Assembly: GCF_002368095.1 (NCBI RefSeq)
Contig: NZ_AP018227.1
Location: forward strand, 2,093,359-2,157,358
Reading direction: 5' to 3'
Source of the DNA: Calothrix parasitica NIES-267
GTDB lineage: Bacteria; Cyanobacteriota; Cyanobacteriia; Cyanobacteriales; Nostocaceae
Length of the DNA stretch: 64,000 nt
In this document: positions 45,602 to 54,919 of the stretch, in pieces
How positions within the stretch are numbered: the first letter of the stretch is position 1
Layout: each line of letters starts with the position of its first letter
Position numbers and translations under genes: made by a program
The notes under the pieces: generated by a model
Databases searched by the model: none
Told to the model about the DNA's origin: nothing
The model's input: the letters and a program-made list of their open reading frames with translations, nothing else

Positions 45602-46306
45602 ATGATTCCTATTGGTGACAAAATTTTTCTTTTGACTAATAAAAAGCCGTTAGCGGTTTGGTTTTTGATTGGTATAAATATTGCTTTGTTTTTATGGGAA
45701 ATAAAATTAGAAATTAATGGCGAACTGACTACTTTTTTCAATAGTTGGGGTTTGGTTCCGGAACGATTGAGTACGGCTTTTGGCAGTGCGATAGGTGGAA
45801 ATCCGGCTGCTTTATTAATTGTATTTTGGAGTTCGTTATCAATATTTTCAGCAATGTTTCTTCATGCTAGCTACAGTCAAATTATTGGTAATTTAATATT
45901 TTTGTGGGTTTTCGGCAATACTTTGGAGAAAATTATTGGTAGCGGACGTTTTTTATTATTTTATCTATTTTGCGGTTTTTTGACTGGTATAGTGCAAATC
46001 ATCGCGGAACCGAATTTAGCCATACCTTTGATTGGTGCTAACGGTGCTGTTGTATCTGTTTTAGGAGCATACGTTTATAAATTTCCCAAAGTAAAAATTG
46101 ATTCTATTCTACCGCTGATAATTTTGTATATTCCCGTTGAAATACCGGCTTTTTTCTATTGTTTTTGGTGGTTTGTCCAACAGTTATCTTACGGTATTGG
46201 TGCTTTAAATGTTCCCGGTGGTGTAAATCCCTTTGGTACCGGTTATGTCGCTCATGGTATGGGTTTATTGATTGGTGTGGTTTGGATGGTGGTTATGAAG
46301 CTTTGA
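45602..46306 (+). CDS. Rhomboid-family protein with substituted catalytic serine
   Basis: 234 residues, about six or seven membrane helices. Rhomboid landmarks are present: FLHASYSQIIGNLIFLWVFG (His88, oxyanion-hole Asn97), GANGAVVSVLGAY (145-157) and YVAHGMGLLIG with catalytic-type His218. The nucleophile position of the GxSG motif is Asn147 (GANG; codon AAC at 46040-46042) instead of Ser. It is therefore expected to lack protease activity, like pseudo-rhomboids that bind and route membrane proteins. Asn (AAC) and Ser (AGC) differ by one base, so sequencing error or a recent mutation is possible. Confidence 0.85.
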   Translation: MIPIGDKIFLLTNKKPLAVWFLIGINIALFLWEIKLEINGELTTFFNSWGLVPERLSTAFGSAIGGNPAALLIVFWSSLSIFSAMFLHASYSQIIGNLIFLWVFGNTLEKIIGSGRFLLFYLFCGFLTGIVQIIAEPNLAIPLIGANGAVVSVLGAYVYKFPKVKIDSILPLIILYIPVEIPAFFYCFWWFVQQLSYGIGALNVPGGVNPFGTGYVAHGMGLLIGVVWMVVMKL

Positions 46307-46431
46307 TTAAGGGTTGGTATAATGGTGCGTTGCGCTTTACGACAACACACCCGACAAAAAAATATATAGCATTTATCAAGCAGAGTACGGTACGGTGATT
46401 AACCTCATCCCGATAAAACTGTGCTTGATCT

Positions 46432-46456
46432 CCCCTCTCCTTGAGAAGGAGAGGGG
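46432..46456. repeat. CCCCTCTCCTT hairpin (dispersed)
   Basis: Arms CCCCTCTCCTT and AAGGAGAGGGG with a GAG loop, same family as 19407-19429. Between convergent rhomboid and FHA genes. Confidence 0.75.
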
Positions 46457-46590
46457 TTGGGGGTGAGGTTTTGAGGTGTGTGTACCTGGCCGAGACTGAG
46501 AAAAAATATACTCATCCCAATTAATTTCCATAGTTGGGATATTACAGTCAAATTAAGATAAAAATAATGAATTGCAACTAGTCAGTATTA

Positions 46591-48075
46591 TTACGTATTA
46601 AGTCCGCTGCACTCGGATAATTTTTTTATTGGCAAAGACGTAGGTGATAAAGCAATAAGTTCAATTTTTCCATTTTCATTACGGATAAAACCAGTAGCTT
46701 CAACAATCGCTGGTTTATTTGAAATTTGTGATATTTGCGTATTTTCAACAGTATTATTATTTCGTTTTCGATATGCTGATAAATTACGAATATCTGACCA
46801 ACTAGGATTTAAATCAACTCGTTCATTAGGATTTTGCGGTATCCCACCTCTTCCAGTTGCAACAAAAGTGCTGCCACTATTTGTAGAACAACCAGATGCA
46901 ATTTGTTGTGATGAATCGGTTAATTCTGTGGGTAATTCAACTAAACCAGAATTGGGGTCAATATTAACATTATTGATTGCTACGGTACCGTTAACACCAA
47001 ATTGAGAACTTGCGGTAATGTCGCTTTCTTCGGTTAACTCATTACGAAATTCTAAACCGAATATTCCTTGGGTCGTAATATCAATATTACCGCCGTTTCC
47101 TTCAACTGCATTGGCAATAATATCGCTGTTTTCAAAACCAGCAATTACAGGAGAATTAATAGTGATATTGCCACCATTTCCCGTGCTTCTAGCTTCTGTA
47201 TTAATCGAGCTATTATTGCGTAGTAACAAAGAATCTTGAATATTTAACTCAATGCTACCACCTTGTCCAGAAGCGCTAAAAGCATTGATTCTACCTTCTT
47301 TATCTAGGAAAATTTGGTTGGTGTTAATCTCTAAATCCCCACTATTGCCTAAACCATCATTGCTAACTCCTACTATTCCATTATCTGTAACAATTAAGCT
47401 AGGAGTGTTAATAATCAAATTTCCTGAATCACCCCTAGGAAAATCTGGAAGTCCAGCGTTTTGGCGAAATATTTCGTTCAAAACCAGTGCGCTAGATTCA
47501 AGATTACCGGTTACATTTATAGATTTAGAGGCATTGACAGTTAATTCACCACCAGAACCTTCTGCCAAAGTAGAACTACCAATAGCACCACCCGTAAGTA
47601 ATGATAGATTAGAAGTATTGATTGTAATGTTTCCACTATTTCCCGTGCGGTAAGCCGTACTACTTATACTAGTAGGTCCAAAAAGTACTTCGTTAAAACC
47701 ACTCATGGTCAAATTCTGTGTAATATTGATCTCAATATCTCCTCCTTTACCGCTACCAAAATTAGCTGAAGTAATTGAAGCTCCATCTAAAATATTCAAA
47801 TTTTTAGCGGAAACATTGATTTCTTCATTAATTATATTAACTACATCGTTAGAATTATTGAAAGTTGCCGAACCACCTGTAGGAATAGAAAATTCACTGA
47901 AGCTATGAAATAAATTATTTCCTTTTTGAATACCGTTAATAATAGTAAAATTATTATTGTTTAAATTGACAGTTGTATTGGTAGTTCCATCACTATTTAC
48001 CTGAGCCTTTACAGGTAAATTTCCAAAAATTATCAAAACACCCAGTAATCCAGATAGAAAAGCAATCCCTTTCAT
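46591..48075 (-). CDS. Filamentous-haemagglutinin-like secreted protein with shortened TPS domain
   Basis: The ATG at 48075 gives 494 residues (a TTG 9 bases upstream is less likely). Signal peptide ~1-25 (FLSGLLGVLIIFG...VKA). The TPS-like start (FTIINGIQKGNNLFHSFSEF) is followed within 30 residues by repeat-type beta-helix sequence (NEEINVSAKNLNILDGASIT). The usual middle of the domain with the NPNG(I/L) motif is missing, suggesting an internal deletion of ~70 residues. The rest is Gly/Asn-rich beta-helix (GSGKGGDIEINI, GNGGNITI). It normally needs an Omp85/TpsB transporter; none is adjacent. Confidence 0.82.
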   Translation of the reverse strand: MKGIAFLSGLLGVLIIFGNLPVKAQVNSDGTTNTTVNLNNNNFTIINGIQKGNNLFHSFSEFSIPTGGSATFNNSNDVVNIINEEINVSAKNLNILDGASITSANFGSGKGGDIEINITQNLTMSGFNEVLFGPTSISSTAYRTGNSGNITINTSNLSLLTGGAIGSSTLAEGSGGELTVNASKSINVTGNLESSALVLNEIFRQNAGLPDFPRGDSGNLIINTPSLIVTDNGIVGVSNDGLGNSGDLEINTNQIFLDKEGRINAFSASGQGGSIELNIQDSLLLRNNSSINTEARSTGNGGNITINSPVIAGFENSDIIANAVEGNGGNIDITTQGIFGLEFRNELTEESDITASSQFGVNGTVAINNVNIDPNSGLVELPTELTDSSQQIASGCSTNSGSTFVATGRGGIPQNPNERVDLNPSWSDIRNLSAYRKRNNNTVENTQISQISNKPAIVEATGFIRNENGKIELIALSPTSLPIKKLSECSGLNT

Positions 48076-48330
48076 TAATAGCAAACCCTCTTATGTTCTG
48101 GGTTTATGATTCCCAAATTGTTTAGTAAATTTAGATGTATATCAAAGAATAGTATTTTTACGTATTTATGTTTCCCTGGCTTAGATGGATACTAACAGAA
48201 ACCCTCGGAATCTCGTTATTATTTGTTTTATGTTTACAGATGAAAAAAAACCTCCCAAAATTGAATTGAGAGGTTTACTAATTTAGCGAAGACAATTTGA
48301 ATTGCTGGAATTAATCGAAATTAATCGAAA

Positions 48331-51300
48331 TTAATCTAAAACCACATTACTTGCTACAGCTAATCCTCCTGCGATTGCGGAGAAGATACCGGAGGTAACT
48401 GCTGTTGCAAATAACCACCAAGCTGCTGATGCTGCTGCTTTACGGGTTTCTTCTGCTTGCTTCTGTGCTTGATATTTAACTTCTTCTAAGCGTCGCTGTG
48501 CTTCTTCTTGGATTCTTTCTGCTCTTCTGAGTACGCTGTTTCGCGCGTTCTCGATTTGGTCGATGACTTTGTTTGCGTCTTGTTCGGAGATGTCATCGCG
48601 AGAACTCATTAGCGCTACGTAGGTATCGCGGTTAAAGGATGATAATCTTCCGCGAAGTGCATCAAATCCCGCTTGGGGGTCGTAAAACAACTGACGAACA
48701 TCGCGCTTGATGCCATCGTAGTTCAGTTCGGGACGCTCCAAAGAATTGAGATAGTAGCGGATTCGGTCGAATACGCTATCTATTGTATCTTGAATCCGGC
48801 GCTGAATTCCTCGAACTTGAGCTACAAATTGCTCCCGTACTGACATGATGTTATCGGCAATTTGTTCCGCTTCTTGGTTGCTCATATCTCCGCGAATTTT
48901 CAGCAAAGCAACAATGGTCGAACGGTCAAACTTAGAAAGGCGATCGCCTAAATTTTCCATTCCCACTCTGGGGTCATTTAACAATAGATTGAGGTCGCGT
49001 TTAATACCTTCGGGATTAAGTTCTTGTTTACCAGTTTGACGAAGATATTCTTCTAAATATACTTGGAAGTCCTGTGCTTTTTGTTGGGTACGACTAGCCA
49101 TACGTTTCGGAGCGCGGATAATTTGACGAATCGAAGACTGTACCGAATCGATTGTTTGGTTTACTTCGTCCTCGCTCATATCCTGACGCTGGCTTAGTAA
49201 TTTTACTAAGGTATCTCTATCAATTTGCGACAGTCTATCGCGTAGAGCAATAGAACCTTCCTTGGGATTTTCAAACAGCTTATTAAAGTCTCGTTGAATT
49301 CCTTCAGGATTAAGTTGTGATTTACCAGTATTGCGTAAATAATCAGCGACTGAAGTTGTTACGTCATCATACTGGGCTTGAGCTTTATCGACAATTTTCC
49401 CAGGAGCGTGACGAGCGCTGTTCCAAGAATTTTCTACCGTATCAATAGTTTCATTGATTTGGTCTTCGTTCAAATCTTGGCGTTGGTTGAGCAATTGTAC
49501 CAAAGTCTCGCGGTTGAAACGCGCTAACCGCGCTCGAATTGCTGATGCTCCTGCTTGGGGGTCATTCAACAAAGTTTTCAATTCACCGCGAATTGCATCG
49601 GGATTAAGTTCGTTTCTGCCAGTATTCCGGAGATATTGCTCTAGATTCAACCACAAAGTTTCAGCTTGATACTGAGCTTGTTCTGCAAGTCCTTTAGATT
49701 CAATTAAAACTTGGTTGCGCTGATTCTCCAACTCATCAAGAATTGGGTCGATTTCCCCAGAAGTAATATCGTTACGCTGTGCTAGTATTGCGCGCATTTG
49801 TGCTTTATCAAATCGAGACAACCGCATTGCTAATGTCTCGTAATCAGCGTCGGAATCTTCTAATATCGGTTTGAAATTTTGTTTAATACCTTCAGAAGTT
49901 AATTCAGATTTAGGAGCTACTAACAAATAGCTTTCTACCCGACGCTGTAAATCCAGAATTATTTCCTTTTCTTCCTCAGCCCTTACCTGCACCAGTACAC
50001 CTTTACGAACTGCTTCCAACTGGTCGCATATTTGCTTAATTTGAGCTTGAGTTAATAAACCACGCTGTTTAAGAATGCTGACAAAATCGCTTCTATCTAG
50101 CTTTTCTAGCTCCCGACGTACAGTACCGGGGTCTGCTGTTGGGTCATAAAGTACATCGCGGAATTCTTGTCTAACTTTTTCGTCGCTGAACTGCCAAGCG
50201 AAGGTATTATGTAGATAATTTTCTACATCAGCGCGAACGGTGCTATAAGACTGCGATGGAGTAGGAAGTCCCATCTTATCGGCTTCTTTGGTAGCTTTAT
50301 TTTTAGCACTGTTGATACTACCCAGAATTTTCTCAACATCTAAGTCGGAAAGGTCAGTTCTTCCCATTACCACACTAGCAAGAGTAGTTAAAGCCTGTGG
50401 TACGGCCATCCCCAACATCTCCATCGATTGATTCGATGTTTGTCCTTGATTCCCACCTTGATTTTGGGAACCCATTTCACTAATAACTCTATCTAGCTTA
50501 GCTTCGAGTTCATCAGTTTTGCTTTGTCCCGGTGCAACATTTTTTACATAGTCAACCAAATCGCTTAAACCGCTTCCAGCGCTAGCTAAAAGAGGTTTTT
50601 GAGAACCTACTGTTTGCTTCCAAACATCATATAAAGTATCAGCAATTCGTTTAACTTCCTTCTTGGAAAGGTCAGTACGACTGCTTACCAATTCCACAAA
50701 CTTTTGTTTATCAATATTTTGTATTTCCGCAGCACCAGCAAGTGATGTCAGCGATGCATCTGAAAGTAGATTTTCAAATTCCTTACGTATCGACTGTATG
50801 TCCAAGTCTTTAGGACGTACAGTATCTAAATAATCTTCTAAATTTTCCTTAATACTTTCCGGGTCGATAGCGTTACCTATCTCATAACGAACCGCTGACG
50901 CTGCTGCTTCTGCTGTAGCTACAACCTGCTTATTAACAGCCTTTGCTCCCAACGCAGCAGTAGCCGTTCCCATGATTGTCTGCAATCCAGAAGTTGCTGC
51001 ATTAACAACATTACCAATCAAAGAACCTACCGTTGTTGAACTCACCCACACCAGCAGACAAAAGTACGCGGCCCAGATTACCAAACCTAAAATTGCACCC
51101 ACTCCTACATCCAAATAAAGCAGGCTGAGTTTCACCGCTAGAAAACAAGCAACGAACAGCGAAAAAGTTACCGAAACCAGCGTCCCTAATCCGACAGCAG
51201 TACCAATTTTACTAATCGTGCTACCTATACTTTCATTTTGGTCATTTTTACTTGAGTCCGAACTAGAATCGGATGAACCACCTATAAAAGACATACCAGC

Positions 51301-51495
51301 AGCTACCGCAAGATTGGTTAACACCAATTGAACGGCGAAAGCTAGAATAATACCGGAAACTAAAGCGATGAAAAACTTCGGTCCAGAAAAAGCGACAGAT
51401 GCATTTGCGGCTGACAAATTATCATCTACTGGCAATTGGGCTATCCAAGTCATAGAGTTGGATAGTAAAGGTGTTATATGCGTACTCTCAATCAT
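48331..51495 (-). CDS. Large membrane protein with seven or more ~75-residue helical repeats
   Basis: 1054 residues. N-terminal membrane region ~35-175 with three or four helices (FIALVSGIILAFAVQLVLT, LFVACFLAVKLSLLYLDVG, LVIWAAYFCLLVWVSS). About residues 215-1010 hold seven clear repeats of the pattern YL...L...I+..(F/L)..L(L/F).DP..G...LR.RL..(F/I)(N/D)R.T.V.LL..R.D(L/M)(S/N)..(E/Q)...I.D, separated by helical, Gln/Arg-rich linkers. A C-terminal helix (AAASAAWWLFATAVTSGIFSA) may re-enter the membrane. No enzyme motif. The repeats suggest a long scaffold anchored at both ends. Such proteins occur in other cyanobacteria, function unknown. Confidence 0.75.
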   Translation of the reverse strand: MIESTHITPLLSNSMTWIAQLPVDDNLSAANASVAFSGPKFFIALVSGIILAFAVQLVLTNLAVAAGMSFIGGSSDSSSDSSKNDQNESIGSTISKIGTAVGLGTLVSVTFSLFVACFLAVKLSLLYLDVGVGAILGLVIWAAYFCLLVWVSSTTVGSLIGNVVNAATSGLQTIMGTATAALGAKAVNKQVVATAEAAASAVRYEIGNAIDPESIKENLEDYLDTVRPKDLDIQSIRKEFENLLSDASLTSLAGAAEIQNIDKQKFVELVSSRTDLSKKEVKRIADTLYDVWKQTVGSQKPLLASAGSGLSDLVDYVKNVAPGQSKTDELEAKLDRVISEMGSQNQGGNQGQTSNQSMEMLGMAVPQALTTLASVVMGRTDLSDLDVEKILGSINSAKNKATKEADKMGLPTPSQSYSTVRADVENYLHNTFAWQFSDEKVRQEFRDVLYDPTADPGTVRRELEKLDRSDFVSILKQRGLLTQAQIKQICDQLEAVRKGVLVQVRAEEEKEIILDLQRRVESYLLVAPKSELTSEGIKQNFKPILEDSDADYETLAMRLSRFDKAQMRAILAQRNDITSGEIDPILDELENQRNQVLIESKGLAEQAQYQAETLWLNLEQYLRNTGRNELNPDAIRGELKTLLNDPQAGASAIRARLARFNRETLVQLLNQRQDLNEDQINETIDTVENSWNSARHAPGKIVDKAQAQYDDVTTSVADYLRNTGKSQLNPEGIQRDFNKLFENPKEGSIALRDRLSQIDRDTLVKLLSQRQDMSEDEVNQTIDSVQSSIRQIIRAPKRMASRTQQKAQDFQVYLEEYLRQTGKQELNPEGIKRDLNLLLNDPRVGMENLGDRLSKFDRSTIVALLKIRGDMSNQEAEQIADNIMSVREQFVAQVRGIQRRIQDTIDSVFDRIRYYLNSLERPELNYDGIKRDVRQLFYDPQAGFDALRGRLSSFNRDTYVALMSSRDDISEQDANKVIDQIENARNSVLRRAERIQEEAQRRLEEVKYQAQKQAEETRKAAASAAWWLFATAVTSGIFSAIAGGLAVASNVVLD

Positions 51496-52012
51496 TTATT
51501 TATTACTTCCTCTAGGCTAACTTTTGGTGTGGGGAGAAAAACTAAGAATTAACGCAAAAATCAACTTTGTCCATTGATGCAATACCTAGTCGTTAAGCCT
51601 AGAATCCAGCAATATAGCCCTTTTAGGCATCTCTCGCAAGTGAGAAACATTACTTAAACTCCATCCAGCATTAGATAGAAGTTTTTCTACTCAAATCTAT
51701 TACTTATAATTACTTCAGTCATAAAATGGCCGTATTTTACTTAAATATTTTCAACTTAAAATTGATAAAACCATTATTAGAACTAACTTTGAAGAAATTT
51801 TTAGCAATTACATAATAATCGGGCACATATCATTAAATAATTATTATGTCAGAGCTTTGTAACATATGTTTATAAATATAAAATTTTTCACCATCTTTAG
51901 GTAGATTTATCGACATGAAGAAATGTAACGTATTTATGTCTAAAGACAGAAACAGGAATTTTTCTCAATCGTTAGATTAGAAACAACAAAACAATTACCG
52001 CAATCATTTATC
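51496..52012. other. Divergent intergenic region (repeat membrane protein / HLIP)
   Basis: AT-rich, no coding frame. Presumably holds both promoters. I looked for an HLR1-type light-response site before the HLIP gene and found only a weak half-match (GTTACATT on the minus strand near 51925), which I do not call. Confidence 0.4.
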
Positions 52013-52216
52013 ATGCAATCTCAAACAAAAACAGATTTACCACCAGTAGCACCAGCGTATAACGGCAAAGACCGCAACTCCTTCCTATTCGGCTTTAATC
52101 CCCAAGCGGAACTATGGAACGGACGTTTAGCAATGATTGGTTTCGTTGCTTATCTAGCATGGGATTTAGCTGGTTACAGCGTAGTTCGCGATTTACTTCA
52201 CATCGTTGGAAACTAA
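52013..52216 (+). CDS. High-light-inducible (HLIP/Scp) chlorophyll-binding protein
   Basis: 67 residues. The single membrane helix carries the chlorophyll a/b-binding signature FNPQAELWNGRLAMIGF, where Glu, Asn and Arg ligate pigment and form the inter-helix salt bridge, followed by VAYLAWDLAGYSV. HLIPs form dimers in the thylakoid, bind chlorophyll and carotenoid, dissipate energy and protect photosystem II assembly, partly together with Ycf39 (also in this window at 3358). Expected to be light-stress induced. Ends at a terminator hairpin (52275-52295). Confidence 0.92.
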   Translation: MQSQTKTDLPPVAPAYNGKDRNSFLFGFNPQAELWNGRLAMIGFVAYLAWDLAGYSVVRDLLHIVGN

Positions 52217-52274
52217 AAATAGGTACTAAAAATTAAATAGTAGAACCAGTAATATTAGATATCCTTTTATGTGG

Positions 52275-52300
52275 AGACGTAGCAGTGCTACGTCTTTTTA
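52275..52300 (+). terminator. AGACGTAGCA palindrome with T-run after HLIP (copy 2)
   Basis: 10-bp arms around a single base (52275-52295) followed by TTTTT; dispersed repeat used as an intrinsic terminator. Confidence 0.7.
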
Positions 52301-52309
52301 ATTTGGAAT

Positions 52310-52395
52310 AGGGAGTAGGAAGTAGGAAGTAGGAGGTAGGAAGTAGCAAGTAGGAAGTAGGAAGTAGGAAGTAGTAAGTAGTAAGTAGGGAGTTA
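52310..52395. repeat. GGAAGTA heptamer array
   Basis: Tandem TAGGAAG units with GGAGGTA/AAGTAGT variants between HLIP and devA. The same unit occurs at 57246-57366. Confidence 0.85.
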
Positions 52396-52508
52396 TGATT
52401 GTACGTGTTGGGTTGTGCTTCGCTTGACCCAACCTACAAATAATTACGAATTACGATAGCGTAGCGTGTCCCGGAGGGACATATTACGAATTATTAATTA
52501 CCAATTAC

Positions 52509-53225
52509 CTATTCTCCAACAGCAACAGTAGGAATATCGGCTTCTTCAGGATTTTTAGCCAACTTACCATCTTCCATGTAAACAATGCGGTCGGCTATGT
52601 CTAAAATACGATTATCGTGAGTTACCAGAAGAATAGTACAACCTTGTTCCTTTGCTAAAGATTGCATTAGATTCACCACGTCTCGACCGGATTTTTTATC
52701 AAGAGCAGCAGTGGGTTCATCCGCTAATACAATTTTGGGACGACCAACCAAAGCTCTAGCAATAGCAACCCTCTGCTTTTGACCACCAGACAAATCATCG
52801 GGATAATAATTAACACGATTACCCAAACCAACTAAATCCAGCATATTAACAGAGCGGGTATGCATTTCTTTGGGTGAAAGATTTCCATGAACCTCCAAAC
52901 CCATGCGGACATTTTGCACGGCCGTCAAACTTTCATGTAAATTATGAGCTTGGAATATATAGCCATTATTGCGTCGTGCTTTTACCAGTTGTTTCGGTTT
53001 AGCACCACAGAGTTCCTTATCCAAAACCTGCAAACTACCTTCCCGAGCAGAGCGTAACCCACCAATCAAAGTTAGCAAAGTAGTTTTACCAGAACCAGAA
53101 GGACCAGTCATAATAATAATTTCACCAGCAGCAATATTCAGATTCACATCAAACAAAACCTGCTTACGAAGCTGACCCTTCCCGAAAAAATGATTTAAAT
53201 TACGAACAGAAATAACTGAATCCAT
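52509..53225 (-). CDS. devA: DevA-type ABC exporter ATPase
   Basis: 238 residues, ATP-binding subunit. Walker A GPSGSGKTT (41-49), signature LSGGQKQR, Walker B IVLADEP followed by TAALD. It belongs to the MacB/LolD-like DevA group, which powers glycolipid or other envelope-substrate export together with DevB and DevC. Last gene of the devB-devC-devA row on the minus strand. A 267-bp gap of GGAGTTA and GATAACT heptamers separates it from devC. Paralogues are numerous in heterocystous cyanobacteria, so the heterocyst role is not certain. Confidence 0.9.
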   Translation of the reverse strand: MDSVISVRNLNHFFGKGQLRKQVLFDVNLNIAAGEIIIMTGPSGSGKTTLLTLIGGLRSAREGSLQVLDKELCGAKPKQLVKARRNNGYIFQAHNLHESLTAVQNVRMGLEVHGNLSPKEMHTRSVNMLDLVGLGNRVNYYPDDLSGGQKQRVAIARALVGRPKIVLADEPTAALDKKSGRDVVNLMQSLAKEQGCTILLVTHDNRILDIADRIVYMEDGKLAKNPEEADIPTVAVGE

Positions 53226-53259
53226 ACAAGAATTTTAGATTTTAGATTTTGGATTTTGG

Positions 53260-53492
53260 ATTAGAAGTTAAGAGTTAGGAGTTAGGAGTTAGGAGTTAGG
53301 AGTTAGGAATTGGGAGTTAGGAGTTAGGAGTTAATAGTTAGGAGTTAATAGTTAGGAGTTAGGAGTTAGGAGTTAGGAGTTAGGAATTGGGAGTTAAGAA
53401 TTGGGAATTATAAATATACAAATTAACTGCTCACTGATAACTGCTCACTGATAACTGATAACTGATAACTGATAACTGTTAACTGATAACTG
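53260..53492. repeat. GGAGTTA and TAACTGA heptamer arrays inside the dev operon
   Basis: About twenty TTAGGAG units (53265-53400), then ACTGATA units (53425-53485), between devC and devA. Confidence 0.85.
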
Positions 53493-54674
53493 TCAAAACA
53501 TATCCGCTGGGTCAGCCGATTGCACTTTACGAGTAGCTACAGCACCGGAAATCATACACATAATAATGGTCATTATCTGTACTTGCATTGCTCTTGCTAG
53601 GGTCATATACAGCGGTAAATTGGTAGCGTTGCGGGTAAGTGCGTATAGTCCGGTTGAAATTAAAGCTCCAGGAATAAAGCCTAATATTGCGAGAATTATT
53701 GCTTCTTCAAAAACTACGCTCAATAAAAAGAAGTTTTTATAACCCATAGCTTTAAAAGTTGCATACTCTTTGATATGAGCATTAACATCTGTAGATAGTA
53801 CTTGATAAACAATAATTACTCCTACGATAAAACCCATCATTGTACCCAAAGCGAAAATAAATCCGATGGGAGTATTGCTTTGCCAATAAGCTTTTTCAAA
53901 GGTAATAAATTCTTCTTTGGTTAATACTTTTATATCATCGGCATTTCGGAGATGATACTTGATTTTTTCTGCAACTTCTTCAGCTTGATAACCGGGTTCT
54001 AAACTAATTAAACCTAAATTTACACTTCCCGAATCTTGATTGGGAAACAGCCTTAAAAAGTTTTGGTCGCTGGTCATTAAAGTTCCATCAGCAGCAAAAG
54101 ATGCTCCAACTTTGAATAAATTATCAACTGTTACGGTTCTTCCATTAATTTCGGTTTTGACAGTTTTACCTTGCTTTATTTGTGCAATTACTTCACTGTA
54201 TTCACCCCTAGTTGCTTCATCAAATAAAATAGTATCTGGGAGCTTGATAGAGTCAATATTTTGATTAACTTCCGGTAAATTAAACGCTGGTTTATCGGGA
54301 TTAAAACCAATAATCATCACCTGGGTTTTCTTACGAGTTTGAGGATGTTTCCAAGTTACAAGACTGTTGTAAATTGGTTCTGCGGTTGCAACTCCCGGTA
54401 CATCCATCGCTTGATAAAGTCGTCGTCGAGTAAAAGTTGATAAGTCCTGTAAATTCAGCGCTTGCGGATTTAGTAAGACTATATCAGCCCTCAAACTTTC
54501 ATGTAAAATAGTCGCACTATTAAACAATGCACTTCGGAAACCAAGCTGCATCAACATCAGCAAATCAGCAAAAGCAACACCTGACAATGCAACTGCTAAA
54601 CGTCCTTTTTGACGGGTTAATTGCAGCCAACCTAATGGAGTTCTTCTTTGTAATTGTTGGATAAATCCAATCAT
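53493..54674 (-). CDS. devC: DevC-type ABC exporter permease
   Basis: 393 residues, FtsX/MacB-like permease. An N-terminal TM helix (LAVALSGVAFADLLMLMQLGF) is followed by a ~210-residue periplasmic domain (residues ~45-250), and then three C-terminal helices (IGFIFALGTMMGFIVGVIIV; FEEAIILAILGFIPGALI; MTIIMCMISG). With DevA and the periplasmic DevB it forms a tripartite efflux pump reaching TolC. The arrangement devB-devC-devA is preserved, with 245 bp between devC and devB. Confidence 0.92.
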   Translation of the reverse strand: MIGFIQQLQRRTPLGWLQLTRQKGRLAVALSGVAFADLLMLMQLGFRSALFNSATILHESLRADIVLLNPQALNLQDLSTFTRRRLYQAMDVPGVATAEPIYNSLVTWKHPQTRKKTQVMIIGFNPDKPAFNLPEVNQNIDSIKLPDTILFDEATRGEYSEVIAQIKQGKTVKTEINGRTVTVDNLFKVGASFAADGTLMTSDQNFLRLFPNQDSGSVNLGLISLEPGYQAEEVAEKIKYHLRNADDIKVLTKEEFITFEKAYWQSNTPIGFIFALGTMMGFIVGVIIVYQVLSTDVNAHIKEYATFKAMGYKNFFLLSVVFEEAIILAILGFIPGALISTGLYALTRNATNLPLYMTLARAMQVQIMTIIMCMISGAVATRKVQSADPADMF

Positions 54675-54919
54675 ATTAATTTTAGATTTTAGATTTTAGA
54701 TTTTGGATTGGTAATTGGTAATTGGGTAAATAGTTTTATCTATTTCTAACTTTTAGCTGTGAATATTCAATATACTTTTAAAATTTGTGTTTATGAATAA
54801 ACAAGGTTTATTTAGTCGCGTTTATGGTAATTTTTTAGATTTTTCAGAAAAATAATCTTAGTTAATAAATATTGTTCTTCCCTATTACCTATTACCTATT
54901 ACCCATTACCCATTACCTT

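Noticed and set aside
47252-47653. 133-residue plus-strand frame inside the FHA-like gene
   Set aside because: Hydrophobic antisense reading of Gly/Asn-rich repeats; a codon-bias artefact.
51900-51945. HLR1-like light-response element before the HLIP gene
   Set aside because: Only one half-site (GTTACATT on the minus strand) is recognisable; the second direct repeat is missing.
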